DNA of 64,000 nucleotides, taken from NCBI RefSeq assembly GCF_002102345.1, contig NZ_LQPP01000013.1, forward strand, positions 62,001 through 126,000, in the 5' to 3' direction. The notes under the pieces are model-generated. The model saw only the letters and a program-made list of their open reading frames with translations. It was not told the DNA's origin and did no database searches. This stretch comes from Mycolicibacterium peregrinum. GTDB lineage: Bacteria; Actinomycetota; Actinomycetes; Mycobacteriales; Mycobacteriaceae. Positions 16,821 to 24,827 of the stretch are shown one piece after another (the stretch's first letter is position 1; every line of letters starts with the position of its first letter). The translations under genes were made by a program, and so were the position numbers.

Positions 16821-17327
16821 CTACTGCTGGGCCAGCGGCTTGAGCTCGGCCTCGGGTTCCCCGGCTCCGCAGACCCGGTGTACGGCGTTCACGATGCCCT
16901 GGTACCCGGTGCAGCGGCAGAAGTTGCCCGAGAGCCCTTCGCGGATCTCGTCGTCGGTGGGGTTCGGGTTGTCCCGCAGCATCGCGGTGATCGAGGTGAC
17001 GAAACCCGGTGTGCAGAAGCCGCACTGGAGGCCGTGGCACTCCTTGAGTGCGGCCTGCACCGGGGACAACTCGCCGTCGGGGCCGGCGATACCCTCGACC
17101 GTCGTCACCTCCTGGCCGTCCACCTGGACTGCGAACACCAGGCAGGACCGGACGGCCTGCCCGTCCAGCAGGACCGTGCAGGCGCCGCAGGCGCCGTGCT
17201 CGCAGCCGAGGTGGGTACCGGTGAGACCGCAGTTGTCCCGCAGGAAGTCGGCCAGCGTGACCCGGGGCTCGACCACACCCTGGTAGTCCCGCCCGTTGAC
17301 CGAAACCGCAACCGGCAGTTCATGCAT
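16821..17327 (-). CDS. CoxS-type [2Fe-2S] subunit of a molybdenum hydroxylase
   Basis: This is the small iron-sulfur subunit, which passes electrons from the molybdenum site to FAD. The 168-residue protein has the plant-type ferredoxin cluster CEHGACGACTVLLDG plus a preceding cysteine region (residues about 30-65). The C-terminal four-helix domain holds the second cluster, CGFCTPG and CRCTGYQ. The start MHELPVAVSVNG at 17327 overlaps the medium-subunit stop by 8 bases. It is the last of four genes in the order large, CoxG, medium, small. Confidence 0.93.
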   Translation of the reverse strand: MHELPVAVSVNGRDYQGVVEPRVTLADFLRDNCGLTGTHLGCEHGACGACTVLLDGQAVRSCLVFAVQVDGQEVTTVEGIAGPDGELSPVQAALKECHGLQCGFCTPGFVTSITAMLRDNPNPTDDEIREGLSGNFCRCTGYQGIVNAVHRVCGAGEPEAELKPLAQQ

Positions 17328-18204
17328 TGAGCGCCTCCTCGGCGTGGGTGGTTGCCTGCGTCCAGGCTCGGGAGACCATGGCGGCCCCGACCCGGGCCCG
17401 GTACGACGCCGAACCCTGCAGGTCGGCGGGAATGTCGGTGAGCTCGGACAGCGCCAGTTTGCCGATCTCTTCGGCACTGAGACCACCGATCGGGGTGCCG
17501 ATCACCGCTTCCTCGGCCGGGGTGGCCCGCAGCGGGGTGGAGCCGAGCCCGAGCAGTCCGATGCCGCACCGGGTGATCCGGTCGTCCTCGTCGAGTTCGA
17601 TTCCGACCGCGGCGCCGGCGATCGCGAAATCGCCGTGGCGTCGGGCGAACTCGGCGATCCCGAACCCGCTGCGTCCCGTTGCCACCGGAAAGCGCACCGC
17701 GGTAAGGATCTCGTCGGAGGCCAGCGCTGTTTCCCATAGGCCGGTGAAGAATTCAGTGGCCGGGATCTCGCGTGTGCCGCGCGACGAGGTGGCCTCGATC
17801 GTCGCGTCGAGCGCCAGCGCGACGGCCGCGTATTCCGCCGCCGGATCGGCATGGGCGATCGCGCCGCCCAGCGTGCCACGGCTGCGGATCTGGAAGTGCC
17901 CGATATGCGGTGTCGCCAGGGTCAGCAGCGGCACCGAATCGGCGATCTCGTCGTCCAGGCCGACCAGGGCGTGCGGGGTGGCCGCCCCGATGCGAACTTC
18001 GTTGCCCTGCAGCGTGATGTCGTTCAGCTCGGACAGTCGCGAGATGTCGATCAGATTGTCGAAGTGCGTCAAGCGCATTGCCAGCATCGGCACCAAGCTC
18101 TGACCACCGGCCAGGACCTTGGCGTCCTCGCCGTACTCGCCGAGCATGGACACCGCCTCGGTGACGGTGGCGGGCCGGTGATAGGCGAAGGGGGCGGGCT
18201 TCAT
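17320..18204 (-). CDS. CoxM-type FAD subunit of a molybdenum hydroxylase
   Basis: The 294-residue FAD-binding subunit has the AGGQSLVPMLAMRL motif (residues about 32-45) and a second flavin-contact stretch near GGAIAHADPAAEY (about 112-124), followed by the CO-dehydrogenase flavoprotein C-terminal domain. It relays electrons between the [2Fe-2S] subunit and the final acceptor. It overlaps the CoxG-like gene by ATGA upstream and the CoxS gene by 8 bases downstream. Confidence 0.92.
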   Translation of the reverse strand: MKPAPFAYHRPATVTEAVSMLGEYGEDAKVLAGGQSLVPMLAMRLTHFDNLIDISRLSELNDITLQGNEVRIGAATPHALVGLDDEIADSVPLLTLATPHIGHFQIRSRGTLGGAIAHADPAAEYAAVALALDATIEATSSRGTREIPATEFFTGLWETALASDEILTAVRFPVATGRSGFGIAEFARRHGDFAIAGAAVGIELDEDDRITRCGIGLLGLGSTPLRATPAEEAVIGTPIGGLSAEEIGKLALSELTDIPADLQGSASYRARVGAAMVSRAWTQATTHAEEALNA

Positions 18205-18902
18205 GACACCAACCGCAGCAGTGCGGCGTGTAGGTCCTCGGTGCTCAGCCCGGCGCTCTTGCGCTTGCCGCGCCCGGCGCGGCCGACCAGGAAGCCGAGC
18301 ACGCCGGCGGCCGCGACCGCGCCGATGGCCGGGGCGAAGCGCTTGGCCATCGGCACCGCCATCATCTTGGCCAGGGTCAGTGCGTTGATCGGGGCGGCCT
18401 CCTGAGGCGCCTGCTCGGCTGTCGTTGCGGCGGAGCCGGTTTCAGCCTGCGTCCGTTCGCCGAGAAGCTCGGCCTCCAGGCTGCGGGCGAACTGGTCGAT
18501 CAGGCTGCCGGCCACATCGGCCAGCACACCGCGACCGAACTGAGCGGCCTTGCCCGAGATCGCCAGGTCGGTGGTGACCACCACCAGGGTCGATTCGGGG
18601 CCCTCGTCCTTCAGTTGGGCCGTCACTATCGCCGAGGCGGTGCCGTTGCCGCGGGTCTCCTTGCCGTTGGCCTTGAGAACCACCCGCTGGGCCGCCGCGT
18701 CCTTCTCCTGGAAGGTTGCATCGCCCTGGTAGGACACCGTGATCGGGCCGACCTTCACCTTGACCGCACCGGTGAAATCGTCGCCGTCGACGCTGCGCAG
18801 GGTGGCGCCGGGCAGGCAGGGCGCGACGCGTTCGACGTCGGTGAGCACCTCCCAGGTCTTGGCCGCCGGTACCGCGACCCGGAATTCGTTGTTGAGCTCC
18901 AC
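18201..18902 (-). CDS. CoxG-like SRPBCC protein with a C-terminal membrane segment
   Basis: The 233-residue protein starts with the CoxG/SRPBCC fold (MELNNEFRVAVPAAKTWEVL, then CLPGATL), about 150 residues. It ends with an Ala-rich helical part and a hydrophobic segment (AIGAVAAAGVLGFLVGRAG) followed by a basic stretch. CoxG proteins are reported to tether or help mature the hydroxylase at the membrane. The gene lies between the large and medium subunits, two bases after the former and overlapping the latter, so it belongs to the same operon. Confidence 0.88.
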   Translation of the reverse strand: MELNNEFRVAVPAAKTWEVLTDVERVAPCLPGATLRSVDGDDFTGAVKVKVGPITVSYQGDATFQEKDAAAQRVVLKANGKETRGNGTASAIVTAQLKDEGPESTLVVVTTDLAISGKAAQFGRGVLADVAGSLIDQFARSLEAELLGERTQAETGSAATTAEQAPQEAAPINALTLAKMMAVPMAKRFAPAIGAVAAAGVLGFLVGRAGRGKRKSAGLSTEDLHAALLRLVS

Positions 18903-18904
18903 GA

Positions 18905-21286
18905 TCAGTTGTCCCTTCCTGATGTTTCCTGCGCCCGTTCGATGGCTTCGACGATGGCCGCCGGGGTGGCGGGCAGAGTGGTCAGCGTGACGCCGAGCGG
19001 GGCCAGCGCGTCGTTGACGGCGTTGATCACCGCGGGGGTCGAGCCGATGGCGCCGCCCTCGCCCGCCCCCTTGTAGCCGCCGACGCCGGGACCGGGAACC
19101 TCGACGTGGCCGTACTCGATCGTCGGGACCTCGGTGGCGGTGGGCAGCAGATAGTCGACAAACGTTGAGGACAGGGGGTTCCCGGCGTCGTCATAGGACA
19201 GCTTCTCCAGCAGCGCGCCGCCGATGCCCTGCACGGTGCCGCCGGCGATCTGGCCTTCGACCACGTTGGGGTTGATCATCGGGCCCACATCCTCACTGAC
19301 GATGTAGCGCGTGAGGGTGACGTGCCCGGTGACCACGTCGACCTCACACGTGCAGGCGTGGGTGGCGTTGGCCCAGTGGATTGGCGCGGTCGGCGGGGCG
19401 GTGTAGCGGGCGGTCGCCTCCAGCGAGGCTGACATGCCGGGCGGGAGCATCTGCGGCTCGTAGTGTGCGCGGTAGGCCAGATCGGCGAAGCTGACCCTCT
19501 TTTCGGGGTCGTTGCGGGCTGTCGCCTTCGACCCGCCGAGCTCGATCTCGGACTCGTCCACCTCCAGCCGGGCCGCGGCCATCGCGACCAGCTGCTTGCG
19601 CAGGATGGTGCCGGCCTCGTTGACCGCACCCGCGGTCATCGGGGCGCTGCGACTGCCCTGGGTGCCCGCGCCGTACGGCGTCACCGCGGTGTCGCCCTGG
19701 ATGGTGGCGACGTCGTCGATGTCGGCGCCCAGCGCGTCGGCGGTCAGCTGAATAACGGTGGTTTCCAGGCTGTTTCCCGTCGATCCGCCGTTGACGTAAA
19801 CGTTGATCTTGCCGGTCGGCTCCATCCTGATGGTGCAGCCCTCGCTGGCCAGGTGGCCGGTGGCCGCGCCGGTCGGCTCGATGTAGGCCGAGAAACCCAG
19901 GCCGAGGTAGCGGCCCTGGGCCAGCGCCTCGGCCTGCTCCTTGCGGAAGCCCTCATGGTCGAGGATCTTGACCGCCTGCTCGAACGTCTCGATCGGGGCG
20001 ACGTGGTCATACGGCATGCCGTTGGGGTTGAAGTACGGCATCTCGTCGCGGCGGAGCAGGTTCTTGCGGCGCAGCTCGACCGGGTCCACGCCCATCTTGC
20101 GAGCCGCGATGTCGAGAAGTATTTCGCGGGTGAGGGTTTCGTACTGCCAAGGGCCGCGGTAGGCGTGCAGGCCCGCGGTGTTGGAGAACACCGTCTTGTA
20201 GTTGAAGCTGGCCTTGGGCACCCGGTACGGGCCGGGGAAGAACATGCCGATGGCCGCGGTGGTCAGCACCGGATATGGGGTCGGGTAGGAGCCGACGTCC
20301 TGGATGAAGTCGATGTCGGCGGCCAGGATGGTGCCGTCGGCGTCGAAGGCCATCCGCACGTCGCCGTCGACATGGCGGGACTGGCCGGCCGACATCAGGT
20401 TCTCGCGGCGGTCTTCGATCCACTTCAGCGCCGTGCCCGATCGCGCGTTCGACGTCGCAGAAGAAACTTTTCGTGCGGCCAGCATGATGCACATGTCCTC
20501 GCGCATCGGGACGACCTTCTGGCCGAACCCGCCGCCGGTGTCGCGCATGATGACGCGTACGTGCTGGGCCGGGATGCCGAGCAGGCGGGCCGCGAACGCC
20601 CGCAGTTCGTGTGGGGTCTGGGTGGACGCCCAGATGGTCAGCTCACCGGAGGTCGCCGACCATTCGGTGACCATGCCGCGGCACTCGATGGGCACCGGCA
20701 CGTGCATCTGTTGATAGATGTGTTCTTTCACCACATGCGCGGCCGAGCCGAAGACTTCCTCGTCGGGCGGCATGCCGGCCATCCCGCCGGCGTTGTTGTC
20801 CGGAAATGCTTCGTGGACGGACACTTCCGAGGTGAGCGCCTGCCGGAAATCGGCGATCGCGGGCAGGGGTTCGTAGTCGACGTCGACCAGGTCGACGGCA
20901 TCCTCTGCGAGGTAGCGACTCTCGGCGATGACCAGGGCCACCGGATCGCCGACGAACTTCACCTCGCCCTCGGCCAGGGGAGGACGCGGGGTGTCGGGAA
21001 CGTCCTTGCCCGCGACGGCATGCCACGCCTCTTTGACCTCTGGGTTGAGATCCGCGGCGGTGAGCACCGCGTGCACCCCGGGCAGTGCCAGGGCGGCGGC
21101 TGCGTCGATGCGAGTGAACCTTGCGTGCGCATAGGGGCTGCGGACGAAGCAGGCATGCAGCATGCCGGGCCGGGTGATGTCGTCGACGTACGTGCCGCGT
21201 CCGGTGAGCAGGCGGGTGTCCTCGACCCGTTCGACCCGTCGCCCGGCATAGCGGGTTGCGACGGTCTCCGGTACGGCTGACGCCAT
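18905..21286 (-). CDS. Molybdopterin-binding large subunit, xanthine dehydrogenase family
   Basis: The 793-residue protein is the catalytic subunit of a molybdenum hydroxylase. Visible parts are the N-terminal fold (GRRVERVEDTRLLTGRG), the GGGFGQK molybdenum-site motif near residue 249, and GAGEGGAIGS near residue 745 with the glutamate expected to act as base. The loop that carries AYxCSFR in true form I CO dehydrogenases reads AYRGPWQYE here (about residue 377), so carbon monoxide is unlikely to be the substrate. A Ser/Ala-rich stretch ([17 protein letters not shown]) stands where a short turn is usual. The substrate is unknown, likely an N-heterocycle or aldehyde. Confidence 0.9.
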   Translation of the reverse strand: MASAVPETVATRYAGRRVERVEDTRLLTGRGTYVDDITRPGMLHACFVRSPYAHARFTRIDAAAALALPGVHAVLTAADLNPEVKEAWHAVAGKDVPDTPRPPLAEGEVKFVGDPVALVIAESRYLAEDAVDLVDVDYEPLPAIADFRQALTSEVSVHEAFPDNNAGGMAGMPPDEEVFGSAAHVVKEHIYQQMHVPVPIECRGMVTEWSATSGELTIWASTQTPHELRAFAARLLGIPAQHVRVIMRDTGGGFGQKVVPMREDMCIMLAARKVSSATSNARSGTALKWIEDRRENLMSAGQSRHVDGDVRMAFDADGTILAADIDFIQDVGSYPTPYPVLTTAAIGMFFPGPYRVPKASFNYKTVFSNTAGLHAYRGPWQYETLTREILLDIAARKMGVDPVELRRKNLLRRDEMPYFNPNGMPYDHVAPIETFEQAVKILDHEGFRKEQAEALAQGRYLGLGFSAYIEPTGAATGHLASEGCTIRMEPTGKINVYVNGGSTGNSLETTVIQLTADALGADIDDVATIQGDTAVTPYGAGTQGSRSAPMTAGAVNEAGTILRKQLVAMAAARLEVDESEIELGGSKATARNDPEKRVSFADLAYRAHYEPQMLPPGMSASLEATARYTAPPTAPIHWANATHACTCEVDVVTGHVTLTRYIVSEDVGPMINPNVVEGQIAGGTVQGIGGALLEKLSYDDAGNPLSSTFVDYLLPTATEVPTIEYGHVEVPGPGVGGYKGAGEGGAIGSTPAVINAVNDALAPLGVTLTTLPATPAAIVEAIERAQETSGRDN

Positions 21287-21307
21287 AGGATCGCTCCAAT
21301 CCGTCGG

Positions 21308-21327
21308 TTACTTCTGCGCGTAAGTAA
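21308..21327. promoter_or_regulatory. Inverted repeat upstream of the molybdenum hydroxylase operon
   Basis: TTACTT and AAGTAA arms (6 bp, perfect) flank an 8-base spacer, 22 bases before the large-subunit ATG, in the gap shared with the divergent dipeptidase gene. The position suits a repressor operator. No dedicated regulator is adjacent. Confidence 0.35.
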
Positions 21328-21388
21328 TTGGCCGCCGGAGGCTCCGACGCCGTATCAAGAGTGTGGTTATCGTACATCGGAAAGCAAC

Positions 21389-22042
21389 ATGCCTGAAGAA
21401 GAGAGTGTCATTTCCGCAGGATTTCGGTCCTGGGCGGGCGCGGTACTGACCACGGCGGCCGTCGTCGTTCCACTGGTCCTGGCGCCGACATCGGCTGCCA
21501 GGCCGGCCGCCGACGCCGGACTGGTCGATGTGCGCACCGTGGTTCCTGACGCGGTGATCGACCTGCGGTACGCGACCGCCGACAACTTCGTCGGGCAGCG
21601 GCTCTACCCTCCCGGGGCGCCCTGCCTGGTACACGAATCGATGGCCGCCGGGTTGGCTACCGCGGCGGCCGTACTGCGACCACAGACCCTGGTGTTCTGG
21701 GACTGCTACAGGCCGCACGAGGTGCAAGTCAGGATGTTCGAGGTGGTGTCCAATCCCAACTGGGTGGCGCGACCGGGGCCGTACGCCCGCAGCCACGAGG
21801 CGGGCCGATCCGTGGACGTGACGATCGCCGGGGCCGAGATGGGCACGGGATTCGACGACTTCACCGAACGCAGCCGGGCGTACGCGACCGACGGAATCAG
21901 CCCCGCCGCCCGCGCCAACCGGACCCGGTTGCGTGAGGCGATGGGTGCCGGCGGGTTGACCGTGTACTCAGGGGAGTGGTGGCATTTCGACGGCCCCGGT
22001 GCGGCTGATCCGCGCCCCTACCTGGACGTCCCGCTGGAATAA
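21389..22042 (+). CDS. Secreted D-Ala-D-Ala dipeptidase (VanX/DdpX-like, peptidase M15)
   Basis: The 217-residue protein has a signal-like hydrophobic N-terminus (residues about 13-35) and a VanX-type domain. Zinc-binding motifs are SHEAGRSVDVTI (His and Asp) and EWWHFD (catalytic Glu and His). WDCYRPHEVQ supplies the family arginine. VanX enzymes cut D-Ala-D-Ala; exported mycobacterial versions more likely trim cell-wall peptides. It does not sit in a vancomycin-resistance cluster, so resistance should not be inferred. Confidence 0.85.
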   Translation: MPEEESVISAGFRSWAGAVLTTAAVVVPLVLAPTSAARPAADAGLVDVRTVVPDAVIDLRYATADNFVGQRLYPPGAPCLVHESMAAGLATAAAVLRPQTLVFWDCYRPHEVQVRMFEVVSNPNWVARPGPYARSHEAGRSVDVTIAGAEMGTGFDDFTERSRAYATDGISPAARANRTRLREAMGAGGLTVYSGEWWHFDGPGAADPRPYLDVPLE

Positions 22043-22138
22043 GTTTCCCCTGGGTACTTGGGCCTTTTGCCGGCGTTTGGAATGTGCCAGCATAGGGAAC
22101 CGTAACGTTCGTCACGATCCGGTAGGCGTGGAGTCGAA

Positions 22139-22843
22139 ATGAACGTCCTCAAACTGCTTCAGGGTGCGACGCTTATTGCCGCCTGCGCCGTTCCGATCGC
22201 ACCCATGCCCGTCGCCTCGGCGCAACCGCCGTGCCCGGACGTCGAGGTGGTCTTCGCCCGCGGTACCTACGAGCCGCCGGGGGTCGGCGGACCGGGGCAG
22301 TCCTTCGTCGACGCGCTGCGTGCCCGCGTCGGGGAACGTTCCGTGGAGGTGTACCCGGTCAACTACCAGGCCAGCGGAAACTTCGGTGACCGGATCGAGT
22401 TCGCCCGAACAGTGGTCGACGGCATCCGCGATGCGGCCGACCACATCAAGGCGACGGCCCGAGACTGCCCGAAGACGAAGGTGGTGTTGGGCGGCTACTC
22501 CCAAGGCGCGGTGGTAGCCGGCTACACGACCGCCGCCACGGTGCCCGACGGCATTCCGGCCGAGTACAAGCAGTACATCCCCGAGCCCATGCCGGCCGAG
22601 GTCGCCGACCACGTGGCATCGGTGGTGTTGCTGGGGACACCGTCCGAGGAGTTCATGCGCGACATCGGCGCACCGCAGATGGTGATCGGTCCGCGGTACA
22701 AGGACAAGACGATCGAACTCTGCGAGCCCGGCGACACCATCTGCGACGGAACCCCCGCCGGCGTCCCCAACTTCGCCCACACCGCATATGTGCTCAACGG
22801 GATGCCCGGGCAGGCCGCTGACTTCACCGTCGGCCGGCTCTGA
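22139..22843 (+). CDS. Secreted cutinase-family serine esterase
   Basis: The 234-residue protein has a signal peptide ending at SAQPP. The cutinase fold shows the GYSQG nucleophile elbow near residue 121 and an Asp/His region late (GDTICDG, then FAHTAY). Four cysteines of the mature part suit two disulfides. Mycobacterial cutinase-like proteins act on esters or phospholipids outside the cell. GGAG lies five bases before the ATG. The gene lies between two other exported hydrolases in the same direction. Confidence 0.9.
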   Translation: MNVLKLLQGATLIAACAVPIAPMPVASAQPPCPDVEVVFARGTYEPPGVGGPGQSFVDALRARVGERSVEVYPVNYQASGNFGDRIEFARTVVDGIRDAADHIKATARDCPKTKVVLGGYSQGAVVAGYTTAATVPDGIPAEYKQYIPEPMPAEVADHVASVVLLGTPSEEFMRDIGAPQMVIGPRYKDKTIELCEPGDTICDGTPAGVPNFAHTAYVLNGMPGQAADFTVGRL

Positions 22844-22932
22844 CGGGCCGGTTGATAACGATATGAAACCTCAATGGTTGCAATGTGATACGTGAGCCGG
22901 GGAGCTTTGCCAGGGGCCACTATGTTCACTAA

Positions 22933-24078
22933 GTGCACCGTCGAACGGCCCTCAAGATCCCGCTGGTACTGGCAGCAGCAGCGGCTCTCCCGCAAGTATT
23001 GGCCCCTCTTCCGGTAATCCCACGCGCCACCGCAGCCCCAGGCCAATGGCCGGTTGAGCGCGCCAACGCGTGGTACCAGGCGCAGGGCTGGCTCGTCGGC
23101 ACCAACTTCATCACCTCGAACGCGATCAACCAGATCGAGATGTTCTCCGCCGCCACCTACGACGCCCGGCGCATCAACAGCGAACTGCAGGCATGCCGGC
23201 TACTCGGGTTCAACACCGTCCGGGTCTTCCTGCACGATCTGCTGTGGGCCCAGGACCGTGCCGGATTCCAAAGCAGGCTGGCCCAATTCGTCGGGATCGC
23301 GGCCCGACAGGGAATCAAGCCGCTGTTCGTCTTCTTCGACTCGTGCTGGGATCCGAACCCGCAGCTCGGAGCGCAACGGGCGCCGACGCCCGGCGTGCAC
23401 AACTCCGGATGGGTCCAGAGCCCGGGCGCGCAACGCATCGACGACCCGCGTTACCGCCCCGTGCTGCGCGACTACGTGGTCGGGGTGATGAGCCAGTTCC
23501 GCAACGACAACCGGGTGCTGGGCTGGGATCTGTGGAACGAGCCGGACAACCCCGCCAAGCAGTACCGCAAGATCGAGCGCAAGGACAAGATCGACGCGGT
23601 GGGAGCCTTGCTGCCCCAGGTATTCGCCTGGGCGCGTTCGGTCAATGCCGTGCAGCCGTTGACCAGTGGAGTGTGGCAAGGCAGCTGGGATCGCGGAAAC
23701 CGAAGCGAGATGGACAGTTTCCAGCTCGACAACTCCGACGTGATCTCCTTTCACTCCTACGCCGGTCCCGCCGAATTCGAGGCCCGCATCGCCGAGCTCG
23801 CCCCGCTGGGCCGGCCGATCCTGTGCACCGAATACCTGGCCCGGGACCAGGGCAGCACGGTCGAGGGTGTGCTGCCGGTTGCCAAGCGGCACAACGTCGG
23901 TGCCTACAGCTGGGGCCTGGTGGCCGGCAAGACCCAGACGTATTTCCCGTGGGATTCCTGGGACAAGCCCTACACCAAAGTGCCGAACGTGTGGTTCAGC
24001 GATCTCCTGCAGCCCGACGGACGGCCCTACAAGGAAAGCGAATACCAGGCATTCAAGAAGCTGACCACTCGCGTGTAG
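22933..24078 (+). CDS. Exported glycoside hydrolase, GH5/clan A-like
   Basis: The 381-residue protein begins with a Tat-like signal (HRRTALKIPLVLAAAAAL). It continues as a TIM-barrel hydrolase with WDLWNEPDNP, where Asn-Glu is the acid/base pair of clan GH-A, and ILCTEYLAR, whose Glu is the likely nucleophile, near residue 301. The spacing of the two glutamates suits a retaining cellulase or mannanase relative. The start is GTG at 22933, since no ATG is in frame nearby. The true substrate is unknown; a role on cell-envelope or plant glycans is possible. Confidence 0.82.
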   Translation: MHRRTALKIPLVLAAAAALPQVLAPLPVIPRATAAPGQWPVERANAWYQAQGWLVGTNFITSNAINQIEMFSAATYDARRINSELQACRLLGFNTVRVFLHDLLWAQDRAGFQSRLAQFVGIAARQGIKPLFVFFDSCWDPNPQLGAQRAPTPGVHNSGWVQSPGAQRIDDPRYRPVLRDYVVGVMSQFRNDNRVLGWDLWNEPDNPAKQYRKIERKDKIDAVGALLPQVFAWARSVNAVQPLTSGVWQGSWDRGNRSEMDSFQLDNSDVISFHSYAGPAEFEARIAELAPLGRPILCTEYLARDQGSTVEGVLPVAKRHNVGAYSWGLVAGKTQTYFPWDSWDKPYTKVPNVWFSDLLQPDGRPYKESEYQAFKKLTTRV

Positions 24079-24116
24079 GTGTTTGAGCTTCGAGCATGCG
24101 GGTGACTCCATGGTCT

Positions 24117-24272
24117 ATGGATCAACGTGACGGCGGCCGGCCGATACCGAAGGACGCTCGTGAAGTGACCGAAGGGCAAGAAGAACTGCAGGACGAATTC
24201 GACCGTCGGGGCGAGGATCCTGAGGGGCCGGGACTGCACGAAAGCCACGAGAACATCGCCGACGAGACCTGA
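24117..24272 (+). CDS. Small acidic hypothetical protein
   Basis: This 51-codon ORF follows the glycoside hydrolase. The product is strongly charged (many Asp, Glu, Arg), with EGQEELQDEFDRRGEDPEGP in the middle, and has no hydrophobic core, so it is probably disordered. An in-frame ATG at 24096 would add seven residues, and neither start has a convincing ribosome-binding site. The coding status is uncertain. Confidence 0.4.
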   Translation: MDQRDGGRPIPKDAREVTEGQEELQDEFDRRGEDPEGPGLHESHENIADET

Positions 24273-24281
24273 GGCCGGGTG

Positions 24282-24686
24282 TCAGAACGACTGCCCATTG
24301 ACATACCGCTGACGGCGATAGAAGCGTCCGTTGCCGCGGTTGCGGCTCTTGTATGTGGGTAGCTGAGAGTCGCAGTTCGGGCAGACCAATCGCAGGTTCT
24401 CCCGGTGATTGTTCGTCGGGTTCCCGTCGATGTGGTCCATGATCAAGGTCAGGGGTAGCTCCTGCCACACGCTGGGCGCGCCGCAGATCGCGCAACAGCC
24501 AGACTGGGCTTCGATGAGGTAAAGCCGGATGTAATGGCTGGGAAGTGAAGTGATGTACGCCTCCCCGGATTCGAGCCAGCGCCTGGTGCTGGCCTTCCGG
24601 CGGGCTGATCCTTGGCATGCGTTACTGCAGTAGACCTTCTGGCTGCGCTTCTCCAACGGTGCACCGCAACCGCGACAGAGCCTCAT
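24282..24686 (-). CDS. HNH endonuclease family protein
   Basis: The 134-residue protein has an N-terminal zinc-ribbon-like cysteine cluster (CRGCG, then YCSNACQG) and an HNH domain. The domain has CAICG, the catalytic MDHIDGNPTNNHRENLRLVC and a closing CPNC. These are the features of small phage- or mobile-element-type nucleases. It lies 40 bases from the 3' end of a tRNA-Thr gene and points the same way. No integrase or duplicated tRNA end was seen, so mobility is only a possibility. Confidence 0.85.
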   Translation of the reverse strand: MRLCRGCGAPLEKRSQKVYCSNACQGSARRKASTRRWLESGEAYITSLPSHYIRLYLIEAQSGCCAICGAPSVWQELPLTLIMDHIDGNPTNNHRENLRLVCPNCDSQLPTYKSRNRGNGRFYRRQRYVNGQSF

Positions 24687-24726
24687 GCCGGGAAATTACT
24701 GCCAGGCACCGACAAGAAGCTGAGTG

Positions 24727-24801
24727 TGGAGCCCCCGGTCAGGATTGAACTGACGGCCTTCCGCTTACAAGGCGGGTGCTCTACCACTGAGCTACGGAGG
24801 C
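24727..24801 (-). tRNA. tRNA-Thr, anticodon UGU
   Basis: The complement folds as a 75-base tRNA. The acceptor stem GCCTCCG pairs with CGGGGGC (one T-G pair). The D arm is GCTC/GAGC. The anticodon loop CTTGTAA has TGT at positions 34-36, with a C-A mismatch at the top of the anticodon stem, and the T arm contains TTCAATC. The 3' CCA is encoded. UGU reads ACA and related threonine codons. Confidence 0.95.
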
Positions 24802-24827
24802 GGGTGGAACGCGCCCAGTTTAGCGGG

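Noticed and set aside
19463..21280. 605-codon plus-strand frame opposite the molybdenum large subunit
   Set aside because: It is an antisense shadow. The minus-strand protein has all family motifs.
18905..21286. Naming the large subunit as aerobic CO dehydrogenase
   Set aside because: The AYxCSFR loop of true form I CO dehydrogenase is missing.
21389..22042. VanX-like gene as a vancomycin-resistance determinant
   Set aside because: No vanH, vanA or regulator genes are present. The signal peptide and context suit envelope peptide trimming.
24727..24801. tRNA-Thr as an attachment site of an integrated element
   Set aside because: I saw no duplicated tRNA end and no integrase gene nearby.
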